Assembly: GCF_015751905.1 (NCBI RefSeq)
Contig: NZ_JADOUF010000001.1
Span: 1,984,001 to 2,048,000, forward strand
Length of the DNA: 64,000 bases
Origin: Longispora fulva
Lineage (GTDB): Bacteria > Actinomycetota > Actinomycetes > Mycobacteriales > Micromonosporaceae
Direction of reading: 5' to 3'
The position numbers were made by a program, and so were the translations under genes. The notes beneath the pieces were generated by a model that worked only from the letters and a program-made list of their open reading frames with translations, ran no database searches and was not told the origin of the DNA. Of this stretch, positions 36,085 to 47,193 are shown piece after piece; positions within the stretch are counted from its first letter, which is position 1; every line of letters starts with the position of its first letter.

Positions 36085-37366
36085 CGGCCGCCGCCCGGCG
36101 CGCGTCGTAGCGGACGAAGGTCGGCTGGAGCACGCCCAGCGCCAGCACCACCAGCACGCACGCCACCCCGCCCCCGATGGCGGCCACGGTCTCGCCGCCC
36201 CACCGCGCCACCGCGCCCAGCAGCAACCCGCCGAGCTGCGGTCCGCCGGCCACCACCACGAGGAACACCCCCTGGAGCCGGCCGCGCAGGGCGTCGGGCG
36301 TCACCACCTGGAGGATGGTGGTGCGAAAGACCGCGCTGACCGCGTCCGCCGCGCCGGCGAGCGCGAGGAACCCGGCCGCCGACCACAGCGCCCAGCTGGC
36401 CTGGCCGTGCGGCCCGGGTCCGGGCGACACGGCCAGCATCAGGCCGAAGCCGGCCACGGCCAGCCCCCAGCCGACGACCGAGACCAGGACCGCCAGCCCC
36501 TGCCGGCGCACCCGGTGCAGCGGCCCCGACAGCACCCCGGCCACGATCGAGCCGACGGCGATCGCGGCGGCCAGCACCCCCACGGTCGCGGCGCCGCCCC
36601 CGATCAGGGTCACCCCGACGGCCGGGAACAGCACCTTGGGCATCGCCAGCACCATGGCCGCCAGGTCCACCTGGAACGTCATCCGCACGTCCGGCTGGGT
36701 ACGCAGGAAGCGCAGGCCCTCCAGCACCGACCTCAGCCCGGCGCGGGGCGGCCTGCCCTCCGGCGGCAGCGGTGGCAGGGAGACCACCGACGCGAACGCG
36801 AAGAGCAGCAGCACGGCCTCGACGCTGTACGCGCCGCCGTACCCCCACCAGCTGACCAGCAGGCCGGCGAGCAGCGGGCCGACGGTCAGGCTGACGTTCC
36901 ACGCCAGGCTGTTGAGCGCGTTGGCGGCGGACAGCAGGTCGGCGGGCAGCAGTCGGGGCACGGCCGAGCCGCGGGCCGGCTGGTTGACGGCGAAGAGTCC
37001 GTGCTGCACCGCGACGAGCGCGTACATCAGCCAGACGTTGCCGATCCCCAGCCACGCCTGGGCGGCGAACGCGCACGCGACCAGGAACAGCCCGCTGGAG
37101 GTGGTCATCATCACCCGGCGGCGGTCGTGGGCGTCGACGATCGAGCCGCCGTACAGCCCGAGGGCGATCAGCGGGACCAGGGCGAACAGCCCGACCAGGC
37201 CGACGTTGAACGTCGACCCGGTCAGGTCGTAGACCTGCAGTCCGACGGCCACGGTGGTCAGTGCCGTGCCGACGCCGGAGAGCACCGAGCCGAACCACAT
37301 CCGGCGGTACGGGGCGCTCACCCGCAGCGGGGTAAGGTCCGCGAAGAGGTTGCGCACCTGACCCAT
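36071..37366 (-). CDS. MFS transporter, EntS-like
   Basis: The 431-residue protein has about 12 membrane helices and the DAHDRRRVMM motif between helices 2 and 3, matching the MFS_3/EntS-type exporters for siderophores or drugs. It is the last gene of the minus-strand segment after the two-component genes. The substrate is unknown. Confidence 0.88.
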   Translation of the reverse strand: MGQVRNLFADLTPLRVSAPYRRMWFGSVLSGVGTALTTVAVGLQVYDLTGSTFNVGLVGLFALVPLIALGLYGGSIVDAHDRRRVMMTTSSGLFLVACAFAAQAWLGIGNVWLMYALVAVQHGLFAVNQPARGSAVPRLLPADLLSAANALNSLAWNVSLTVGPLLAGLLVSWWGYGGAYSVEAVLLLFAFASVVSLPPLPPEGRPPRAGLRSVLEGLRFLRTQPDVRMTFQVDLAAMVLAMPKVLFPAVGVTLIGGGAATVGVLAAAIAVGSIVAGVLSGPLHRVRRQGLAVLVSVVGWGLAVAGFGLMLAVSPGPGPHGQASWALWSAAGFLALAGAADAVSAVFRTTILQVVTPDALRGRLQGVFLVVVAGGPQLGGLLLGAVARWGGETVAAIGGGVACVLVVLALGVLQPTFVRYDARRAAAVRAG

Positions 37367-37389
37367 ACTGCCTCACCGCCCGGTGCCGG

Positions 37390-38049
37390 TCACTCTCGCG
37401 GCAGGCCGGCGTCGTGGGCGAACAGGGCGATCTGGGTGCGGTTGTCCACGCCCAGCTTGGTGAACACGTGCGTGAGGTGCGCCTTGACGGTCGCCACGCC
37501 CATGCCGAGGTCGGCGGCGATGTCGGCGTTGGACAGGCCCCGGGCCACGGCCTGTACGACCTCGCGTTCCCGGGGGCTGAGGGTGGCCAGCGCCTCGCGG
37601 GCCCGCTCGCGGGCGGCGTCGTCGGCGACCACGCGCGCCATGAGCCTGCGGGTGATCCGGGGCGAGAGGATCGGCTCGCCGGCCGCGACCTTCAGGATGG
37701 CGTCGACGATCCGTTCCGGCGGGGTGTCCTTGAGGAGGAAGCCGCTGGCTCCGGCGCGCAGGGCCCGCAGGACGTGCTCGTCGGTGTCGAACGTGGTCAG
37801 GGCGATCACCTCGGGCGGGCTGTGGCGGGCGCGTACCCGTCGGGTGGCGGTGATCCCGTCCACCCGGGGCATCCGCAGGTCCATCAGGACCACGTCGGGG
37901 GCGTGCGCGTCGAGCACGCCCGGCACCTCCGCGCCGTCGGCGGCTGTCGCGACGACCGCGATGCCGCTGGCGCCGTCGAGCATCATGGTCAGCGCGGCGC
38001 GGACGAGCGGGTCGTCGTCGACGATGACCACCTTGATCCGGCCGGTCAC
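37390..38049 (-). CDS. NarL/LuxR-family response regulator
   Basis: The 219-residue protein has a receiver domain (VVIVDDDP, phospho-acceptor D in VVLMDLRMP, K in FLLKDTPPE) and a LuxR-type DNA-binding domain (LSPREREVVQAVARGLSNADIA). It is coupled to the kinase by a GTGA overlap and lies just upstream of the MFS gene, which it may control. Confidence 0.95.
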   Translation of the reverse strand: MTGRIKVVIVDDDPLVRAALTMMLDGASGIAVVATAADGAEVPGVLDAHAPDVVLMDLRMPRVDGITATRRVRARHSPPEVIALTTFDTDEHVLRALRAGASGFLLKDTPPERIVDAILKVAAGEPILSPRITRRLMARVVADDAARERAREALATLSPREREVVQAVARGLSNADIAADLGMGVATVKAHLTHVFTKLGVDNRTQIALFAHDAGLPRE

Positions 38050-39176
38050 GGGCGCGGCCAGGGCAGTTCGGCCCGGAGCAGGAACTGTCCGTCGCGTACC
38101 CGGTGATCCAGCCGGCCACCGGTGAGCGCGACCCGCTCGGCGAGGCCGGTCAGGCCACTGCCCGGGGCGCTGTGCCGGGCCTCCGCCAGCGGGTTGCGCA
38201 CCTCGATGACCAGTCCGGTGCCCCGCGCGCCGTCGAGTGTGACGGTGACCGGTTGCCCGGGCGCGTGGCGGCGGGCGTTGGTGAGCGCCTCCTGCACCAC
38301 CCGGTACGCGGTCCGCCCGACCGCCGCCGGCAGGTCACCGGCCGGGTCGACCCGGTCGTCGAGACGCACCGTGACGCCGGCCGCGCGTGACTCCCCCACC
38401 AGGTCCGGTATGTCGACGAGCCCGGGGACGGGCCGGTCGGTGTCGGCGTCGTCGTCGGCGCGCAGCAGGGTCACCACCTCGCGGAGTTCGTCGAGCGCCT
38501 GGTGCACGGCTTCGCGGACCACCCCGGCCGCGGCGGCGAGGCGTTCGGGCGGCGCGTCGGGACGGTACTCCAGCGCGCCGGCGTACGCGGCGACCAGCGA
38601 CAGGCGGTGGGCGAGCACGTCGTGCATCTCCCGGGCGATCCTGGTCCGCTCGGCGACCCGCGCCTCGGCGACCCGTCGCCCCTGCTCTGCCTCCGCCCGC
38701 AGTGCCCGGTCCCGCAGCGACGCCAGGAGTTCGGCCCGGGCGCGGGCGAGTGCGCCCCAGCCGATCAGCGCGCCGTAGGCCAGGGTCATCAGCAGCAGCC
38801 ACCAGCCGTAGGACAGTCCCGGGGTGGGCCGCCACCAGCCCTGCCCGGCGTGGCCGAGGACCCCGGCCGCCGCGACGGCGACCGCGACCGGGAGGCGGCG
38901 CCACCGGCCGGCGTAGAGGGCGGCGAAGGTGGCCGGCGCCGTAGCCACGGGCGACAGCAGCACCAGTCCGGCCAGCGCGATCCCCGCGCTCAGCGGACGG
39001 CGGAGCACGACCGGCACGAGGGCGACCGACAGCACGGCGACGACGGCGTCCACGGCCATGGGCAGGTGCCGGGGCAGGCCCCAGTAGGCGAGTGCCACCA
39101 CCGCGCCCAGCGCCGCCGTCGACAGGCCCGTCGGGACGGGGCCCGGGTGCGGCGGCGGGCGGTCGGCGTCGGTCAC
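38046..39176 (-). CDS. sensor histidine kinase, NarL/DesK type
   Basis: The 376-residue protein has several N-terminal membrane helices, the HisKA_3 box REMHDVLAHRLSLV with the phospho-acceptor histidine, and a HATPase region (VVQEALTNARRHAPG). The GTG at 39176 is chosen because the hydrophobic region follows soon after. It pairs with the downstream response regulator. The short extracytoplasmic loops suggest that it senses a membrane signal. Confidence 0.92.
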   Translation of the reverse strand: MTDADRPPPHPGPVPTGLSTAALGAVVALAYWGLPRHLPMAVDAVVAVLSVALVPVVLRRPLSAGIALAGLVLLSPVATAPATFAALYAGRWRRLPVAVAVAAAGVLGHAGQGWWRPTPGLSYGWWLLLMTLAYGALIGWGALARARAELLASLRDRALRAEAEQGRRVAEARVAERTRIAREMHDVLAHRLSLVAAYAGALEYRPDAPPERLAAAAGVVREAVHQALDELREVVTLLRADDDADTDRPVPGLVDIPDLVGESRAAGVTVRLDDRVDPAGDLPAAVGRTAYRVVQEALTNARRHAPGQPVTVTLDGARGTGLVIEVRNPLAEARHSAPGSGLTGLAERVALTGGRLDHRVRDGQFLLRAELPWPRP

Positions 39177-39285
39177 GTCCGACAGGCTAGGCGCACGGTG
39201 CCCGCCGTGACCACCGACCAAAGTCGTAGCGCGGCGTGCCGGGCGGCCGATGTGCCGGTCCCTGCGCTCGCCGGACGCTGTCGGC

Positions 39286-39714
39286 ATGACCGACACACGT
39301 TTTCCCCAGAGCCGCCGCGACGTTCTCTGCCGGCGCACCACCCGATTGGGCGTCGTCCTCGGCGCGACCGTCTCCGCCCTGATCTCCTGGACGTCCCTGC
39401 ACCGGCTCGCCGGCATCGACCTGGCCGTCGGTCGGGGCGACGCCGTCCGACATGTCGGCGCGGGGTCGGTCGTGCTCGCCACGCTGGTCGCGGGGCTCGC
39501 CGCGTGGGCGGCACTCGCGGTGCTGGAACGCACCACCGGCCACGCCCGTCGCGTCTGGACAGTCCTCGCCCTCGCCGTGCTCGTCGTGTCGCTCCTCGGC
39601 CCGCTCGGCGGGGCCACCGGGTCCGCGCAGGTCGGGCTGGCGGCGCTGCACCTGACCGTGGGCGCGATCCTGATCCTGGCACTGCCCCGCACGCACCGGC
39701 AGTGCTGGAGGTGA
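39286..39714 (+). CDS. DUF6069-type membrane protein
   Basis: The 142-residue protein has four membrane helices with a basic N-terminus. It resembles small actinobacterial membrane proteins labelled DUF6069. It is divergent from the histidine kinase. The function is unknown. Confidence 0.65.
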   Translation: MTDTRFPQSRRDVLCRRTTRLGVVLGATVSALISWTSLHRLAGIDLAVGRGDAVRHVGAGSVVLATLVAGLAAWAALAVLERTTGHARRVWTVLALAVLVVSLLGPLGGATGSAQVGLAALHLTVGAILILALPRTHRQCWR

Positions 39715-39793
39715 TGCCGGTCACAGCGTGTCACATCCGTTGGGGCCACCTCGTCCTCGAAGCGCATCAGCACCCAGGGAAGAGGAAGATCTC

Positions 39794-40150
39794 ATGTTCG
39801 CCGCCTACGTCACGGTCACCGTCCTCGCCGCCCTCTTCACCGGCGGCGCCGCCGTCACCTACCTGATCGGCCACGACTACCCCAAGGCCCAGTTGGACAT
39901 GAAGCGCCTGCCGCGGTCGTGGGGGCCGGTGCTGGGCACGCTGCTGGCGGCGGGCTCGGTGGGGCTGCTGGCCGGGTTCGCCGTTCCGCTGCTGGGCACG
40001 CTCGCCGCCGGTGGCCTGGTGCTGTACTTCGTCGGCGCGTTCGCCGCCCATCTGCGGGTCGGCTCGCGCCAGCTCGTCGGACCGGCCGTGTTCCTCGTCG
40101 TCGTGGTGGCCGCCCTGGCCCTGAACCTGGGCTACCACGGCCCCTGGTGA
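39794..40150 (+). CDS. DoxX-like membrane protein
   Basis: The 118-residue protein has four membrane helices, and the cytosolic segment GHDYPKAQLDMKRLPRSWGP is typical of the DoxX_2 family. AAGAGGAAG lies just before the ATG. It is followed by a strong hairpin. The function is unknown. Confidence 0.75.
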   Translation: MFAAYVTVTVLAALFTGGAAVTYLIGHDYPKAQLDMKRLPRSWGPVLGTLLAAGSVGLLAGFAVPLLGTLAAGGLVLYFVGAFAAHLRVGSRQLVGPAVFLVVVVAALALNLGYHGPW

Positions 40151-40155
40151 CCCGC

Positions 40156-40185
40156 GGGGTGTCGTCGTCGGGACGACGACACCCC
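40156..40185. terminator. bidirectional hairpin terminator
   Basis: GGGGTGTCGTCGTC (40156-40169) and GACGACGACACCCC (40172-40185) form a 14-base-pair stem with a two-base loop between convergent genes ending at 40150 and 40197. Confidence 0.8.
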
Positions 40186-40196
40186 CGAGACCGCGG

Positions 40197-41909
<1,713 letters not shown>

Positions 41910-42329
41910 TCAGCGGGATGCGCGCCCGGCATCGGCTGTCGCGACGGTCCGCTGTCCGAGCGCGGTGTCGACCGCGACCCCGGTGCGGTAGAGCTCGATG
42001 AGCAGCGGCCGCAACGCCTGTCCGGCCGGGGTGAGCTGGTAGCGGGTCCGGACCGGGAAGCCGCGGAGCCGCTCGTGGGTCAGCAGACCGCGGTGCTCCA
42101 GCACGCGCAGCCGCTCGGCGAGCACCTTGGCGCTGATGTCCGGCAGCCGCTCGCACAGGTCGCTGTAGGAGTGCGGCCCGTGCATCAGCTCCCGCAGGAC
42201 GAGGGTGGTCCACCGGCCGGCGACCGCGGCGAGCGCGATCTCGACCGGGCAGTCGGGTTCGGGGCGGGCGGCGCGCCCGCGCTCGTCGGGCACCAGCTCG
42301 CCGTCCCAGTCGCCGCGGCCGTCGGGCAC
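41910..42329 (-). CDS. HxlR-family transcriptional regulator
   Basis: The 139-residue protein has an HxlR winged helix: CPVEIALAAVAGRWTTLVLR, then ISAKVLAERLRVLEHRGLL. The conserved cysteine near the start of the domain (PDCPVE) may sense redox or electrophiles. The start is taken as the GTG at 42329; the N-terminus is uncertain. It is divergent from the SnoaL-like gene 54 bases away, its likely target. Confidence 0.88.
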   Translation of the reverse strand: MPDGRGDWDGELVPDERGRAARPEPDCPVEIALAAVAGRWTTLVLRELMHGPHSYSDLCERLPDISAKVLAERLRVLEHRGLLTHERLRGFPVRTRYQLTPAGQALRPLLIELYRTGVAVDTALGQRTVATADAGRASR

Positions 42330-42383
42330 CGGGGCGTGGGTTTCCGTTTGGTGAGCTACTTCGCCGCCGGGTTGACTGCCGGC

Positions 42384-42815
42384 ATGAACATCGCATCGCA
42401 CGTCGAAGGCCACCATCAGACCACTATCGCGCTGACCACGGACGCGGAGCAACATCCGGCAGTGTTCGCCACATCCTTCAACACCGGCAGCCCGGAGGCG
42501 CTGGCGCGGGTGTACGAGGGCGACTGCGCCGTCTTCGTCCCCAGCCCCGGGGTCAGCCTCACAGGGGACGACCGGTCCCGGGCCCTGGCCGGATTCCTCG
42601 GCCTGGGTCTGCCGATCTCCGTCCGGACCCGGCACACCTACGTCGTGGACGATATCGCGCTGCTGATCGTCGACTGGGTGATCGACGGCCCGGGACCGGA
42701 CGGCGAGCACACGCACATCGAGGGCACCGCGACGGACGTCGCCCGTCGGGGCGCCGACGGCCTGTGGCGCTACATCATCGACAACCCGTTCGGCACGGCC
42801 GTCGCGAACGTCTGA
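42384..42815 (+). CDS. SnoaL/NTF2-like (DUF4440-type) protein
   Basis: The 143-residue protein has the cone-shaped NTF2-fold pattern, with an N-terminal helix (FATSFNTGSPEALARVYEGD), a beta-sheet and a tail WRYIIDNPFG characteristic of DUF4440 proteins. It may be an isomerase-type or detoxification protein controlled by the divergent HxlR regulator. Confidence 0.75.
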   Translation: MNIASHVEGHHQTTIALTTDAEQHPAVFATSFNTGSPEALARVYEGDCAVFVPSPGVSLTGDDRSRALAGFLGLGLPISVRTRHTYVVDDIALLIVDWVIDGPGPDGEHTHIEGTATDVARRGADGLWRYIIDNPFGTAVANV

Positions 42816-42870
42816 CCGCGCCGCGCGGGCGGTTGATCTTCCTCCGGCGTCGGTGGCAGGATCACTCGGT

Positions 42871-43605
42871 ATGTCAGGTGCTAGCAGTACTCAGCTGAAG
42901 ACCGTGGTGTTCGACGCACAGGACCATCGGGGGTTGGCCCGGTTCTACGTCGCCCTGACCGGCGGCGAGGAGCGGTACGCCGACGACGAGTGGGTCACGA
43001 CCTTCACCGGCGACGGTTGGCGGCTCGGGTTCCAGGCCGCCCCCGACCATGTGGCACCGCGGTGGCCCGATCAGGCACATCCGCAGCAGATGCACATGGA
43101 CTTCCAGGTGGCCGACCTGGCCGCGGCCACGGCCAGGGCCGAGGAGCTCGGCGCGCGCACGATCGAGACCGGTGCCAGCCGCACCGTGCTGGCCGACCCG
43201 GCCGGGCACCCGTTCTGCCTGTGCGCCAGCGAGCAGGCCGAGCCGATCAGGACGTTCGCGGTCAACATCGACTGCCCCGACGGTGCGCCGCTGTCGGAGT
43301 TCTACGCCGCCCTGCTCGGTTACCAGGTCAAGTACCAGCAGGACAAGATGGCGTGGGTCGGCACGGCGGAGCCGGCCCCGATGGGCGAGATCCTCTTCCA
43401 GCCGGTGGCCGACTACCGCCCGCCGCGGTGGCCGGACCCGGCGCACCCGCAGCAGATGCACCTGGACTTCACGGTCACCGACGTCGACGCGGCGGAGAGT
43501 CGGGCGCTGGAGCTGGGTGCGACCCGGCTGCCGGGCGAGGGCGACAACTGGCGCGTGTACGCCGACCCCGACGGTCACCCGTTCTGCCTCGTCTGGACGG
43601 TCTGA
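42871..43605 (+). CDS. VOC-family protein with two glyoxalase-like domains
   Basis: The 244-residue protein has two tandem VOC halves, each ending in an ADP(A/D)GHPFCL motif (about residues 107-115 and 231-239) and each containing HPQQMH(M/L)DF. Such proteins often bind metal or drug-like molecules, as bleomycin-resistance proteins do. The ATG at 42871 is preferred over 42853. The function is unproven. Confidence 0.85.
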   Translation: MSGASSTQLKTVVFDAQDHRGLARFYVALTGGEERYADDEWVTTFTGDGWRLGFQAAPDHVAPRWPDQAHPQQMHMDFQVADLAAATARAEELGARTIETGASRTVLADPAGHPFCLCASEQAEPIRTFAVNIDCPDGAPLSEFYAALLGYQVKYQQDKMAWVGTAEPAPMGEILFQPVADYRPPRWPDPAHPQQMHLDFTVTDVDAAESRALELGATRLPGEGDNWRVYADPDGHPFCLVWTV

Positions 43606-43615
43606 CCCCCGTGGG

Positions 43616-43647
43616 GGGAGGGCGGCACCGCGCGGTGCCGCCCTCCC
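43616..43647. terminator. bidirectional hairpin terminator
   Basis: GGGAGGGCGGCACCG (43616-43630) and CGGTGCCGCCCTCCC (43633-43647) form a 15-base-pair stem between genes that converge at 43605 and 43657. Confidence 0.85.
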
Positions 43648-43656
43648 TTCGCGCGG

Positions 43657-45042
43657 TCAGCTACAGGTGAGGGTGCCCGCGCGCAGGGCGTGTCCACCGT
43701 CGTTGGAGTCATCGGACCAGATCACGGGCCTGCGCCCGTTGACGCACGCCGCCGGGGAGATGGCGAAGCCCTCGTTGTTGTAGTCGGGCATCCCGGTGGG
43801 GCGGTCGTACACGGCGGTGGAGGCGAACCTGCCCTGGGCGTTGACCTCCAGGGTCGCGGTACGGCCGTGGCAGGTGTCGTCGCACGCCGCCCACAGCCGC
43901 CCGGTGGCGGGGTCGAACTCCAGGTCCATGACGCTGGCGAAGCCGCTGGTGATCGTGGCGACGCGCGTGTAGGTCCCGGCGGCCTGGAGGGCGTAGGCGT
44001 AGATCGCGCCGTTGGTCTCCACCCCGACGAAGAACAGTCCGCTGCCGTGTCCGGGGTAGGAGCCCGGCTGGTAGGCGGCACCGGTGTGCTCGTCGAGGAA
44101 GCCGTGCGCGGTCAGGAAGGCGTCGGGCACGAAGGAGATGCCCTCGGGCCCGCTGTTCGGCGCCATCGACGGCAGGTCGGCGGTGAGGTTCCACTCGGCC
44201 GTCGCGTTCAGGGTGCTGGCGCTCGACGCGGTGTCGTACTTGAGGACCTTCGCCAGGCTGGTGCCGCTGTTGTTGTTGTCGCGTTCGGTGGCCACGAACG
44301 TGCCGTCGGGGGTGACGACGACACCCTCGGCGTCGGGGTCGCCGCCGCCGTTGGCGTAGCGCAGGGCCTTGCCCGAGCCCCAGCCGCCGGCCGGGTCGGG
44401 CCGCCAGGTCGCGCCGTTCGGGACGAGCCGGTAGATCATGCTGGGCCCGTTGCGCACCGCCCACAGTACCCCGGCGTCCTGGAAGGACAGACCGCTGAGA
44501 TTGGTGCCGAACACGTTGGACCCGTCGGCGACGGTGACCGCGGCGTCACCCGGCCAGGTCGTGGTGGGGCCGCCGCAGGAGTTCGCCGCGCCCTTGGTGG
44601 CCGGGGACGTGCTGGTGAAGGCGCCCGTCCCGTCGGCGCACCGGCCGTAGGTGACGGCCGCGTGCGCCGTCCAGGTGTAGGAGTCCACCAGGACGCTGCC
44701 GCCGGGCTGATACAGCCGTGCGGAGTCGGAGCTGCCCAGGCCGAAGGACGTCTCGACGTCGAGGGCCAGGAACGCGCCCGCCGCCAGGGTCGTACCCGAA
44801 GAGATCGTGAACGTGTGGGCGTTGTCGTTGTCCTTGACCACCCAGCCGGACAGGTCGACCGCGGCGGTGCCGGTGTTGACAAGCTCCACCCAGTCCCCCG
44901 GGCTCCCGCCGCTGGACTCGACCTCGTTGATCCGCACCGTCGTCGTCGCCTGCGCCCGTGCGGCCACCGGCGTCCCCGACAGGCCCACGACGGCGACGGA
45001 CAGGGCGACAACAACAGCGAAACCCAGTTTTCGTGTACGCAT
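43657..45042 (-). CDS. secreted protein with lamin-tail domain and beta-propeller-like region
   Basis: The 461-residue protein has a Sec signal peptide (MRTRKLGFAVVVALSVAVVG..., cleavage near ARAQA), a lamin-tail domain (VRINEVESSGGSPGDWVELVN, about residues 37-140) and a C-terminal repeat region (AEGVVVTPDGTFVATERDNN, PEGISFVPDAFL, NNEGFAISP) like esterase/phytase-type propellers. It is probably exported and may bind DNA, polymer or metal-phosphate substrates. Confidence 0.8.
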   Translation of the reverse strand: MRTRKLGFAVVVALSVAVVGLSGTPVAARAQATTTVRINEVESSGGSPGDWVELVNTGTAAVDLSGWVVKDNDNAHTFTISSGTTLAAGAFLALDVETSFGLGSSDSARLYQPGGSVLVDSYTWTAHAAVTYGRCADGTGAFTSTSPATKGAANSCGGPTTTWPGDAAVTVADGSNVFGTNLSGLSFQDAGVLWAVRNGPSMIYRLVPNGATWRPDPAGGWGSGKALRYANGGGDPDAEGVVVTPDGTFVATERDNNNSGTSLAKVLKYDTASSASTLNATAEWNLTADLPSMAPNSGPEGISFVPDAFLTAHGFLDEHTGAAYQPGSYPGHGSGLFFVGVETNGAIYAYALQAAGTYTRVATITSGFASVMDLEFDPATGRLWAACDDTCHGRTATLEVNAQGRFASTAVYDRPTGMPDYNNEGFAISPAACVNGRRPVIWSDDSNDGGHALRAGTLTCS

Positions 45043-45241
45043 CTAGCCGGTCCTCTTCTCGCAGGGGTCACAGGCAGGGTGGCGCGCCCTGGACAGCTTC
45101 CGGCACACCGACGACCACCACGTGAACACGCAGCGAACGCTCCACACAACGCGCAGTCCGCCTGGCAGAACTCTTCACCGACCCGCGGACTCCGGGTCGA
45201 CCCGTTGTCCCCGGGAGCCGCTGGGCGGATACTGCTGCGTT

Positions 45242-45961
45242 ATGACCGCATCGCGTGGTGACACCGTCCACCCGTGTCCGGCCGAGGTGGTGGCCGTCCG
45301 CCATGGACAGAGTGCCGCGAACGTGGCGTTCGCCGAGGCCGAGGCGACCGGCCGCGACGTGGACCTCGCCGGTCGGGACGCCGATGTCGAGCTGTCGCCG
45401 GCCGGCCGCGCGCAGTCCGCGGCGTTGGGCGGCTGGTTGGCCGCCCTGCCACCGGCCCGGTTCCCGCACGTCACCTACTGCTCGCCCTACCTCCGCGCCC
45501 GCCAGACCTGGGACCTGGCCGCCGAACACGCCGCCGCGGCGGGCCGCCCGGCCTGCCCGACCCGCGTCGACGAGCGTCTGCGCGATCGCGAGATGGGACA
45601 CCTGGAACTGCTCACCCCCGCCACGATCGCCCGTCGCTTCCCCGAGGAGGCGCGGCGGCGCGAGCGACTGGGCGACTTCTACCACCGGCCGCCGGGCGGC
45701 GAGTCCCTCGCCGACGTCGCGGCACGCCTGCGGACGTTCCTCGCCGACCTCGACCGTGTCGAGCCCGGCAGGCGCGTGCTCCTCATCACCCACGACGCTG
45801 TCGTGCTCATGCTCCGGTATGTCACCGAACAACTCGACGAAGCAGAACTCACGGAGCTGATGCTGGCCGGGAGCGTGCGCAACGCGGCCGTCAACCGGTG
45901 GGAGGCGACGACCGGCCGGCTGCGCCTCGCGGAGTTCAACGCCACGGGCCACCTGCCGTGA
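45242..45961 (+). CDS. histidine phosphatase (phosphoglycerate mutase-like)
   Basis: The 239-residue protein carries the RHG catalytic motif (VAVRHGQSAANV), a mid-domain glutamate (RDREMGHLEL) and the second catalytic histidine (LLITHDAVVLM). The ATG at 45242 places the RHG motif near residue 20 as usual. The substrate is unknown. Confidence 0.88.
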   Translation: MTASRGDTVHPCPAEVVAVRHGQSAANVAFAEAEATGRDVDLAGRDADVELSPAGRAQSAALGGWLAALPPARFPHVTYCSPYLRARQTWDLAAEHAAAAGRPACPTRVDERLRDREMGHLELLTPATIARRFPEEARRRERLGDFYHRPPGGESLADVAARLRTFLADLDRVEPGRRVLLITHDAVVLMLRYVTEQLDEAELTELMLAGSVRNAAVNRWEATTGRLRLAEFNATGHLP

Positions 45962-45986
45962 GCGGTTGGCCACCTTGACCGCGATC

Positions 45987-46004
45987 TAGTTAGCCGCCAT
46001 ACTA
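45987..46004. promoter_or_regulatory. MarR-type operator overlapping the start region of the MarR gene
   Basis: TAGTTAGCCGCCATACTA lies 6 bases before the GTG start of the MarR gene. Its left half TAGTTAGC is identical to that of the second site at 46567. The likely role is autorepression. Confidence 0.55.
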
Positions 46005-46009
46005 CATTC

Positions 46010-46528
46010 GTGGCAGAGGACGAGCGCACCGTGGACACCCCGACGCTGGAGCAGGCGGCGCGCCAGATCCGCCGGTACGGTCTCGACGTCGACCCCCAGG
46101 CTGTCCTGGTGGCGGTGCGACTGATGGCGGCCGGTGCCCGGCTGGGGCAGGCGTCGGAGGTGCACTTCGCGCGGTTCGACCTGTCCACGGGCCGCTACCG
46201 GCTGCTCGCCGATCTCGAGGACCACGGCGGGGAGAAGTCGCCGTCGGACCTGGCGGCCAGCCTGGGCGTGTCGAGGGCGACGGTGACGGGCCTGCTCGAC
46301 CGGCTCGAACGCGACGGCCTGGTGCTGCGCAGGTCCTCGGCCGAGGACGGGCGCTCGGCCGTCGTCGTGCTCACCGCCCGGGGTGCGCAGAAGCTTCGCG
46401 ACCTGGCGGGCGAGCACTTCGGGCGCCTGCAGGCGATGGTCGGCGATCTCAGTACGCAGGAGCGCACCGTCTTCCTCGACCTGCTCGGCCGCGTCACGCG
46501 GGGCATCGCCGCGCTCACCGAGGACTAA
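46010..46528 (+). CDS. MarR-family transcriptional regulator
   Basis: The 172-residue protein has the MarR winged helix (SPSDLAASLGVSRATVTGLLDRLERDGLVLRRSS, then DGRSAVVVLTARG). The GTG start lies very close to a TAGTTAGC palindrome, and a second copy precedes the next gene, so it probably represses itself and the membrane protein/NmrA genes. Confidence 0.9.
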   Translation: MAEDERTVDTPTLEQAARQIRRYGLDVDPQAVLVAVRLMAAGARLGQASEVHFARFDLSTGRYRLLADLEDHGGEKSPSDLAASLGVSRATVTGLLDRLERDGLVLRRSSAEDGRSAVVVLTARGAQKLRDLAGEHFGRLQAMVGDLSTQERTVFLDLLGRVTRGIAALTED

Positions 46529-46566
46529 CACCGGCTTTCCCATCCCTTCCCACAACTGTACCCATA

Positions 46567-46584
46567 TAGTTAGCCAGCTAATTA
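46567..46584. promoter_or_regulatory. MarR-type operator upstream of the membrane protein gene
   Basis: TAGTTAGCCAGCTAATTA is a near-perfect inverted repeat (TAGTTAGC/GCTAATTA), 13 bases before the GTG at 46598, and resembles the site upstream of the MarR gene. Confidence 0.6.
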
Positions 46585-46597
46585 TCAGGAGTCCACT

Positions 46598-47098
46598 GTG
46601 AGCACCACCGTGCACGCGCCGTCCCCCACCCGACCGAGGCCGCGGCAGTTCGTGCTGTGGCGGGAGGTCCTCGTCGCGTACGTGTCCCCGGCGGTGACGG
46701 CCGGCGCTGGCGGCCTGATCAGCGGGCAGCCCGGTCTGCTGCTGGCGGCGTTCACGTCGATCGCCGGCACCTCCGCGGTCGTCGCCGCCGCGCTCGGTCT
46801 CTGGCTGCAACGCCGGGGAGTCCGGCGGGCGTGGACGACCACGGCACCCCGCCCGGTACTCATCGTGTGGTTCGTGGTCGTCACCGCCGCGGTCACGGGC
46901 CTGCTCGCGTGGCTGGCCCTGGGCTGGCTACCCGACCGGCTCGGACCCTTCGGCGGGCCACTGCCCACCCGGATCCAGTGGGATCTGCCGCTGTCGGGCG
47001 CGGTGGCCGCCACCATCATCTGCTGGCGGTGGCGCGGGGCACGACGTCGCATCGAGCGCGCCGACCGACCGGCCGCGGACCCGATGTCCGGCGCCTGA
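46598..47098 (+). CDS. hypothetical membrane protein
   Basis: The 166-residue protein has four membrane helices with a Pro-rich N-terminus and basic C-terminus. AGGAG precedes the GTG. It is probably under MarR control. No function is recognised. Confidence 0.7.
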   Translation: MSTTVHAPSPTRPRPRQFVLWREVLVAYVSPAVTAGAGGLISGQPGLLLAAFTSIAGTSAVVAAALGLWLQRRGVRRAWTTTAPRPVLIVWFVVVTAAVTGLLAWLALGWLPDRLGPFGGPLPTRIQWDLPLSGAVAATIICWRWRGARRRIERADRPAADPMSGA

Positions 47099-47193
47099 CC
47101 GGCCACCACGTTCACCGCCACCCGCCGGACCGACCGGCGTCGGCGGCACCAACCCCCGCGGCCACATAGCCGCACCAACCCGAAAGGCACACC

